Positions 7,020 through 10,989 of a DNA stretch of 10,989 nt are shown in pieces. The stretch spans positions 25,743 to 36,731 of the forward strand of contig DEOR01000035.1 of the NCBI GenBank assembly GCA_002358345.1, in the 5' to 3' direction. Under the pieces are notes generated by a model, which was not told the origin of the DNA, did no database searches, and saw only the letters and a list, made by a program, of their open reading frames with translations. The DNA comes from Proteobacteria bacterium UBA3413 (GTDB lineage Bacteria > Pseudomonadota > Gammaproteobacteria > Magnimaribacterales > D2472). Within the stretch, counting starts at the first letter, position 1, and each line of letters begins with the position of its first letter. The position numbers and the translations under genes are program-made.

Positions 7020-8687
7020 GTGAGCGCAAAAAATAAACAATATAAAGTAGAAAAAGGGTTGCTACTGTTTACTCAGCCTCGCTCACCTTATTTTTATGGA
7101 AAAATAAGACTTAACAGAAAGTATGTGACCAAATCCTTTGCTCCAATTACTGATCTAGAAGAAGCCAAGGTGATGTTACTAGCTTGGAAAAAAGAACTTC
7201 TAAATAAAAGCTCTATACATTCCAAGGCAATTTCAGCGCAAGAGACGTTTAAATCTCGTTCGGAGTACGTCGAGCATAAAGCTCTTCACAATGATTTTCA
7301 ATTTTTAGATGTGGGTCGCTTTGACCCAGCTAAAAAAAACATCGAAGAAAGAAAAATTAATTTTGTTGAGATTTATGGGGACTTCAATCAAGCTGAGGCT
7401 TCGAGTCAGTCTCATCGTTGTTTGGATTGTGGCAACCCTTATTGTGAATGGAAATGCCCAGTTCATAATTACATACCTGATTGGCTAAAATTAGTAAATG
7501 AAGGAAATATTTTAGAAGCTGCTGACCTCTGCCATCAAACAAATTCTTTGCCAGAAATGTGTGGCAGAGTCTGCCCTCAAGATCGTCTGTGTGAAGGAGC
7601 CTGTACCCTCAATGATGGGTTTGGAGCTGTCAGTATTGGAAATATTGAAAAGTACATTACTGACAAAGCCTTGGAAATGGGTTGGAAGCCAGATCTCAGC
7701 AATCGGACTTGGACGAAAAAGAAAGTTGCAATCGTAGGAGCAGGTCCAGCTGGAATTGGGTGTGCAGATATTTTAATAAGGGCTGGAATTAGATGCGATG
7801 TGTTTGATAAGCAGCCAGAAATTGGAGGCCTGCTAACTTTTGGAATACCAGAATTTAAATTAGAAAAAAGTGTAGTTAGGCGTAGGCGAAAAATTTTAGA
7901 AGACATGGGAATTAAATTTCACCTCAACAAAGAAATTGGTAAAGATATTAGTTTCCAAAAACTTCACGATGAGTATGACGCTGTATTCTTAGGCATGGGA
8001 ACCTATACTTCATTAGAGGGTGGGTTCAAGGGAGAGAGTTTACCTCAGGTACATAAAGCCATTGATTATCTTATTGGAAACACCAATCACCTTCTAAAGC
8101 TAGAGCAAAAAGAAATTAGCTACGTTAACTTAAAAGGAAAAAACGTCATTGTTTTAGGTGGGGGTGATACCGCCATGGATTGCAATAGAACTGCAATTCG
8201 ACAGGGCGCCCAATCAGTATCTTGTCTCTATCGAAGAGATGAGCAAAATATGCCAGGCTCAAGAAGAGAAGTTGTTAATGCCCAAGAGGAAGGGGTGCAA
8301 TTTGAGTTCAATATTCAGCCGATTGAGATTATTGGTACCAATAAAGTAGAGGGAGTAAAAACCATACAAACAAAACTAGGAGAACCAGATCAAAATGGGC
8401 GTCGAATCCCTGTGCCAATTCCTGGAAGTGAAAAAATCTTCCCTGCAGATGAGGTGGTAATTGCTTTTGGATTTAGGGCTAGTCCAGCAGATTGGTTCAA
8501 AGATTTTAATATTAAAATTAATAATGCAGGTCTAGTTGAAGCCCCAGAAAAACAGGAATTGAAATTTCAAACTTCCAATCCAAAGATTTTTTCAGGAGGA
8601 GATATGGTTCGGGGCTCTGATTTGGTTGTCACTGCAATTTGGGAAGGAAGAGAAGCTGCAAAAAGTATCATACAATTCACCTCATAA
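7020..8687 (+). CDS. gltD: Glutamate synthase small (beta) subunit with an extra N-terminal integrase-like domain
   Basis: NADPH-oxidising flavoprotein that passes electrons to GltB. From about residue 93 (FQFLDVGRFDP) to the end it follows ordinary GltD (E. coli about 472 aa). Two cysteine clusters for 4Fe-4S centres are present: Cys134, 137, 142, 146 and Cys181, 185, 191, 195. The FAD-site GAGPAG is at 240-245, the NADPH-site GGGDTAMDC at 380-388, and the C-terminal GGDMVRGSDLVVTAI at 526-540. At 555 residues it is about 85-90 residues too long; all of the excess is N-terminal. The start is GTG 7020. The in-frame stop upstream is at 6951-6953, with no ATG between. No ATG, GTG or TTG lies just before the GltD core (the nearest are Met52 and the GTG of Val98), so the extension is probably really translated. 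No Shine-Dalgarno is visible. hemE follows with no gap. Confidence 0.95.
   Translation: MSAKNKQYKVEKGLLLFTQPRSPYFYGKIRLNRKYVTKSFAPITDLEEAKVMLLAWKKELLNKSSIHSKAISAQETFKSRSEYVEHKALHNDFQFLDVGRFDPAKKNIEERKINFVEIYGDFNQAEASSQSHRCLDCGNPYCEWKCPVHNYIPDWLKLVNEGNILEAADLCHQTNSLPEMCGRVCPQDRLCEGACTLNDGFGAVSIGNIEKYITDKALEMGWKPDLSNRTWTKKKVAIVGAGPAGIGCADILIRAGIRCDVFDKQPEIGGLLTFGIPEFKLEKSVVRRRRKILEDMGIKFHLNKEIGKDISFQKLHDEYDAVFLGMGTYTSLEGGFKGESLPQVHKAIDYLIGNTNHLLKLEQKEISYVNLKGKNVIVLGGGDTAMDCNRTAIRQGAQSVSCLYRRDEQNMPGSRREVVNAQEEGVQFEFNIQPIEIIGTNKVEGVKTIQTKLGEPDQNGRRIPVPIPGSEKIFPADEVVIAFGFRASPADWFKDFNIKINNAGLVEAPEKQELKFQTSNPKIFSGGDMVRGSDLVVTAIWEGREAAKSIIQFTS
7053..7205 (+). other. Arm-type DNA-binding-like domain fused to GltD (residues about 12-62)
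   Basis: The part running from GLLLFTQPRSPYFYGKIRL to EAKVMLLAWKKELL has the layout of the N-terminal arm-binding domain of tyrosine recombinases. It starts with a strand, followed by an R-x-SPYFYGKIR strand, a basic turn (LNRKYVTKSF), a D-LEEAK helix start and an amphipathic helix. Integrases commonly begin with a similar 'rpgSPyfyariri.gk..rkSt.t.dleeAk' pattern. Residues 63-90 look like a polar linker leading into GltD. No catalytic recombinase domain (R-HxxR-Y) is present. The assignment is by eye only; it could instead be an unrelated lineage-specific extension. Confidence 0.55.
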
Positions 8688-9719
8688 ATGAACAATTCAA
8701 CTTTTTTAAAAGCCCTTCGACTGGAAAAAAATACAGTGCCTCCAATTTGGTTTATGCGCCAAGCGGGAAGGTACCTGCCTGAATATCAAAAAATTAGAAA
8801 GGGCTATAAAAATTTTTTAGACATGTGTAAGGAACCTCGCACTTGTGCAGAATTAGCCTTGCAACCAATTGAACGTTTTAATTTAGATGCATCTATATTA
8901 TTTTCAGATATTTTAACCATCCCAGATGCCTTTAATTTAGGGTTAGCATTTTATGAGGGCGAGGGGCCAAAATTTAGCAACCCTATATCTAGCGCTCAAG
9001 ATATTGCTAGCCTTGAGCGGTTTGAAATTGAAAAATTAAATTATGTGTTTAAAGCGGTAGAAGAGACTAAAAAGATTTTACCTGCGACCCTTCCGTTAAT
9101 TGGGTTTTGTGGAAGTCCTTGGACGCTTGCTGCTTATTCTATTGAAGGGGGTGGCTCAAAAGATTTCATGAAAACAAAAAAATTCATGGATGAGAATCCA
9201 GAGTCCCTAAAAGACTATTTAGACATATTGAGTGATGCGTGTTATGAGTACCTAAAACAGCAAGTGCTCTCCGGGGTTAATGCATTACAAATCTTTGATT
9301 CATGGGCTGATTTACTCAAACCAGAGGATTTAGAAACCTATTCTTTGCGCTATACTCGTAAGCTAACAAGAAGGTTAAAGGAAGACCCTATCACATCTCA
9401 CATTCCTATTATTCTTTTTGAAAAAGCCCCACAAAAATCTATATCAGACATTGCATTTGATGACTTGTCTTGCGTAAGTCTGCATTTGCAGGATAATATA
9501 AAAACAGTGTCCTCTAACCTGAAGAATAAATTCGCAGTGCAAGGCAATCTAAATCCAGCATTGCTTTTGGAGTCCGATGAAATCATTTGGAATGAAACTC
9601 AAAAAATTTGCCAGATTATGAATAATTTTCCTGGATTCATTTTTAATCTTGGGCATGGAATTACACCAGACATCAAGCCAGAAAAAGTTCAGGTGATGAT
9701 TGATGCAGTAAGAACTTAA
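8688..9719 (+). CDS. hemE: Uroporphyrinogen decarboxylase
   Basis: Removes the four acetate carboxyls of uroporphyrinogen III to give coproporphyrinogen III in haem synthesis; a cytoplasmic, cofactor-free enzyme. Its 343 residues are slightly shorter than the usual 350-355. Both family signatures are present: PPIWFMRQAGRYLP (18-31, with substrate-binding Arg24 and Arg28) and GFCGSPWTLAAYSIEGGG (139-156, Tyr150). Asp74 (FSD), Ser205 (FDS) and His323 (NLGHGITPD) occupy the other active-site positions. The usual GLDW stretch before the last third is replaced by SLHLQ (264-268). The ATG abuts the gltD stop codon (TAAATG), so the gene is almost certainly co-transcribed with gltD, as in Pseudomonas. 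No Shine-Dalgarno is visible, which fits re-initiation after gltD. Confidence 0.96.
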   Translation: MNNSTFLKALRLEKNTVPPIWFMRQAGRYLPEYQKIRKGYKNFLDMCKEPRTCAELALQPIERFNLDASILFSDILTIPDAFNLGLAFYEGEGPKFSNPISSAQDIASLERFEIEKLNYVFKAVEETKKILPATLPLIGFCGSPWTLAAYSIEGGGSKDFMKTKKFMDENPESLKDYLDILSDACYEYLKQQVLSGVNALQIFDSWADLLKPEDLETYSLRYTRKLTRRLKEDPITSHIPIILFEKAPQKSISDIAFDDLSCVSLHLQDNIKTVSSNLKNKFAVQGNLNPALLLESDEIIWNETQKICQIMNNFPGFIFNLGHGITPDIKPEKVQVMIDAVRT

Positions 9720-9751
9720 AGGCTTTAACTTAACGTAAAAAATAGAGAAAT

Positions 9752-10177
9752 ATGAAAAATCAACTATCTAAATTCACTAAAAGTTTGCATTGGACTACTA
9801 TTGCAAGTGAAAAAGCCTTGCTTGCTACCATTGGTATTGCTACCTGTATTGCTTCTGCTCAATACATCTATGAGATGTTTCTTGCAAGAGCTATTACGCT
9901 CCCAGATCTCTTTATGCTATTTATTTACGCAGAGATTATTGGAATGGTTGGAGCTTTTTATAGCACCAACAGAATTCCTGTTACCTTACCAATTATTATT
10001 GCGATTACGGCTTTATGCAGATTGATTATCATGCAAAGCAAGGAAATGGATGCATTCGTGGTGCTCGGTGAGGCCACAGCAATATTGGTACTATCAGCAG
10101 CTGCTTACGTCATGAGTATGAAAGATAGGGTGAGCCTAGAAAAACTCCAAATGCTGAGAGATCAAGAGAAAAATTAA
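9752..10177 (+). CDS. PsiE-family small inner-membrane protein
   Basis: A 141-residue protein with four hydrophobic segments, at about 20-38, 51-70, 76-94 and 101-121, and a short charged cytoplasmic-looking tail. The third helix and its end, ITALCRLIIMQSKEMD, closely resemble the ITAIVRLIIVDHK stretch of E. coli PsiE (136 aa, phosphate-starvation-inducible, function unknown). FIYAEIIGMV also parallels the LYFEFIALI stretch there. The start is ATG 9752, with only a weak purine run (AGAGA) upstream. It begins 32 bp after hemE in the same direction and has no clear promoter or terminator between, so it is probably the last gene of a gltD-hemE unit. Nothing here shows phosphate control, so the family name should not be read as a demonstrated role. 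Confidence 0.75.
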   Translation: MKNQLSKFTKSLHWTTIASEKALLATIGIATCIASAQYIYEMFLARAITLPDLFMLFIYAEIIGMVGAFYSTNRIPVTLPIIIAITALCRLIIMQSKEMDAFVVLGEATAILVLSAAAYVMSMKDRVSLEKLQMLRDQEKN

Positions 10178-10989
10178 TCCCACACTCTCATGAGCCCCTC
10201 TTGGGATGTAGAAGCAATGAGCCTGCCAGATTTAGTATAAATTGAACCCCTGGAAAATCCTCTAGCATTATTTGAAACGGGGCTATCGATATGATAAAGC
10301 AGCCAATTATCAAAGTTAATTTTGGAATGGAACCATATGGCATGATCTAAACTCGCGCCCTGAAATTTGTTGGACATAAAATTCATTCCATGAGGATTCA
10401 CCGCTGTTCCAAGCAGACCCATATCAGAAACATATAGCAGAAGCGCTTGATGAATCCGCTCATCGGCAGGCAGCTTTCCTGTTGGCTTCATCCAGGTATT
10501 TCTATAAGGAGGGGTTTTTTGTGGTTTTAAGAGATCTTGAGGCTCAACTTGCCGCATCTCAATCTCTCTTTCTCTTAGCCACATGGGCAAATATTCCTTA
10601 GCGATTTTACTTCTCATCTTACTCCTAACTTCCCACTCGCTTTCTAGACCTTCTGGCCCTGGAATATCAAGCATTTTAATCTGATGGCTAAGACCTTTTT
10701 CTCTTTTTTGAAATGAAATAGAGCTACTAAAAATTGCTTCTCCATTTTGAATGGCATTGACTCTTCTGGTGGTAAAACTTTTGCCATCTCTAATGCGATC
10801 AATCTCAAAAATGATATCTTGCTTAAAATCTCCTGGCCTTAAAAAATAAGAGTGAAAAGAATGTGCCATTCTTCCCTTTTCAACAGTTTGATAGCCAGCT
10901 ACTAAACATTGAGCCATGATCTGTCCACCAAAAATTCTTTTAAATCCAACGCTTTCACCATTCCAGCTAAAAAGATCGCGATCAATTTT
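10174..10989 (-). CDS. tesB: Acyl-CoA thioesterase II (partial, N terminus beyond the right edge)
   Basis: Hydrolyses acyl-CoA thioesters to free fatty acid and CoA, using a double hot-dog fold. The reading frame stays open to the window edge. The codons before the ATG at 10915-10917 already match the family (FGGQ, then IMAQCLVAG, against FGGQVVGQAL in E. coli TesB), so that ATG is internal and about 15 residues are missing. Visible motifs include HSFHSYFLRPGD, DGKSFTTRRV and AIQNGE in the first hot-dog domain, and LDHAIWFH, DSPVSNNARGFSRG and ASTSQEGLMR in the second. The Asp of LDH and the Gln of SQEG correspond to E. coli catalytic Asp204 and Gln278. The E. coli Thr228 position falls in DSP, a variant that, from memory, is common in the family. 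Its stop codon overlaps that of the PsiE-family gene. Confidence 0.95.
   Translation of the reverse strand, partial: KIDRDLFSWNGESVGFKRIFGGQIMAQCLVAGYQTVEKGRMAHSFHSYFLRPGDFKQDIIFEIDRIRDGKSFTTRRVNAIQNGEAIFSSSISFQKREKGLSHQIKMLDIPGPEGLESEWEVRSKMRSKIAKEYLPMWLREREIEMRQVEPQDLLKPQKTPPYRNTWMKPTGKLPADERIHQALLLYVSDMGLLGTAVNPHGMNFMSNKFQGASLDHAIWFHSKINFDNWLLYHIDSPVSNNARGFSRGSIYTKSGRLIASTSQEGLMRVWD

Noticed and set aside
7173..7175. Met52 of gltD as the true start, giving a shorter protein
   Set aside because: It would begin in the middle of the predicted helix of the extension and still leave about 40 extra residues before the GltD core, so it does not restore a normal GltD.
7577..7906. Minus-strand open frame of 109 codons within gltD
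   Set aside because: It is antisense to the conserved cysteine and FAD regions of GltD and shows no independent coding evidence.
9720..9751. Terminator between hemE and the PsiE-family gene
   Set aside because: There is no G+C-rich stem followed by a T run; only short TTAAC repeats are present, so read-through is more likely.
10174..10917. tesB beginning at the ATG at 10915-10917
   Set aside because: The codons upstream to the window edge continue the TesB alignment (including FGGQ), so this ATG is internal and the gene is truncated by the window, not short.

Overview
The window is A+T-rich, densely packed chromosomal DNA, most likely from a gammaproteobacterium. The gene set aroK-aroB, gltB, gltD, hemE next to a divergent penicillin-binding protein 1A gene is a well-known gammaproteobacterial neighbourhood (compare Pseudomonas: ponA / pilMNOPQ / aroK / aroB / SPOR gene / gltB / gltD / hemE). 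Low G+C, very short gaps between genes and almost no Shine-Dalgarno sequences suggest a streamlined marine lineage such as SAR86. That placement is inference.

Layout. Positions 1-818 (minus) hold the N-terminal part of mrcA/ponA (PBP1A), which runs off the left edge. A 107-bp divergent promoter region follows. aroK and aroB (plus, overlapping by 8 bp) encode two shikimate-pathway enzymes. gltB (minus), the large subunit of NADPH-glutamate synthase, is convergent with aroB, with only 4 bp between the stop codons. A 56-bp gap separates gltB from gltD (plus), the small subunit. hemE (plus, uroporphyrinogen decarboxylase) starts on the base after the gltD stop codon. A small four-helix membrane protein of the PsiE family (plus) follows, and its stop codon overlaps that of a convergent acyl-CoA thioesterase II gene (tesB, minus) that runs off the right edge. 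No gene-free stretch exceeds about 110 bp. I saw no RNA gene, insertion sequence or CRISPR array.

Most of the content is housekeeping: cell wall, aromatic amino acids, ammonia assimilation, haem and acyl-CoA turnover. The unusual part is the glutamate synthase locus. gltB appears to have been inverted in place relative to the conserved co-directional gltB-gltD-hemE order, so the two subunits are now divergently transcribed. GltD carries an extra N-terminal region of about 90 residues that is absent from ordinary GltD and resembles the N-terminal arm-type DNA-binding domain of tyrosine recombinases (phage integrases). The short shared promoter region contains a tandem 10-bp direct repeat. Together these raise the possibility that a mobile-element remnant was fused to GltD, perhaps giving a subunit that can bind DNA at its own promoter. 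The fusion is read directly from the sequence; the DNA-binding and regulatory role is hypothesis.
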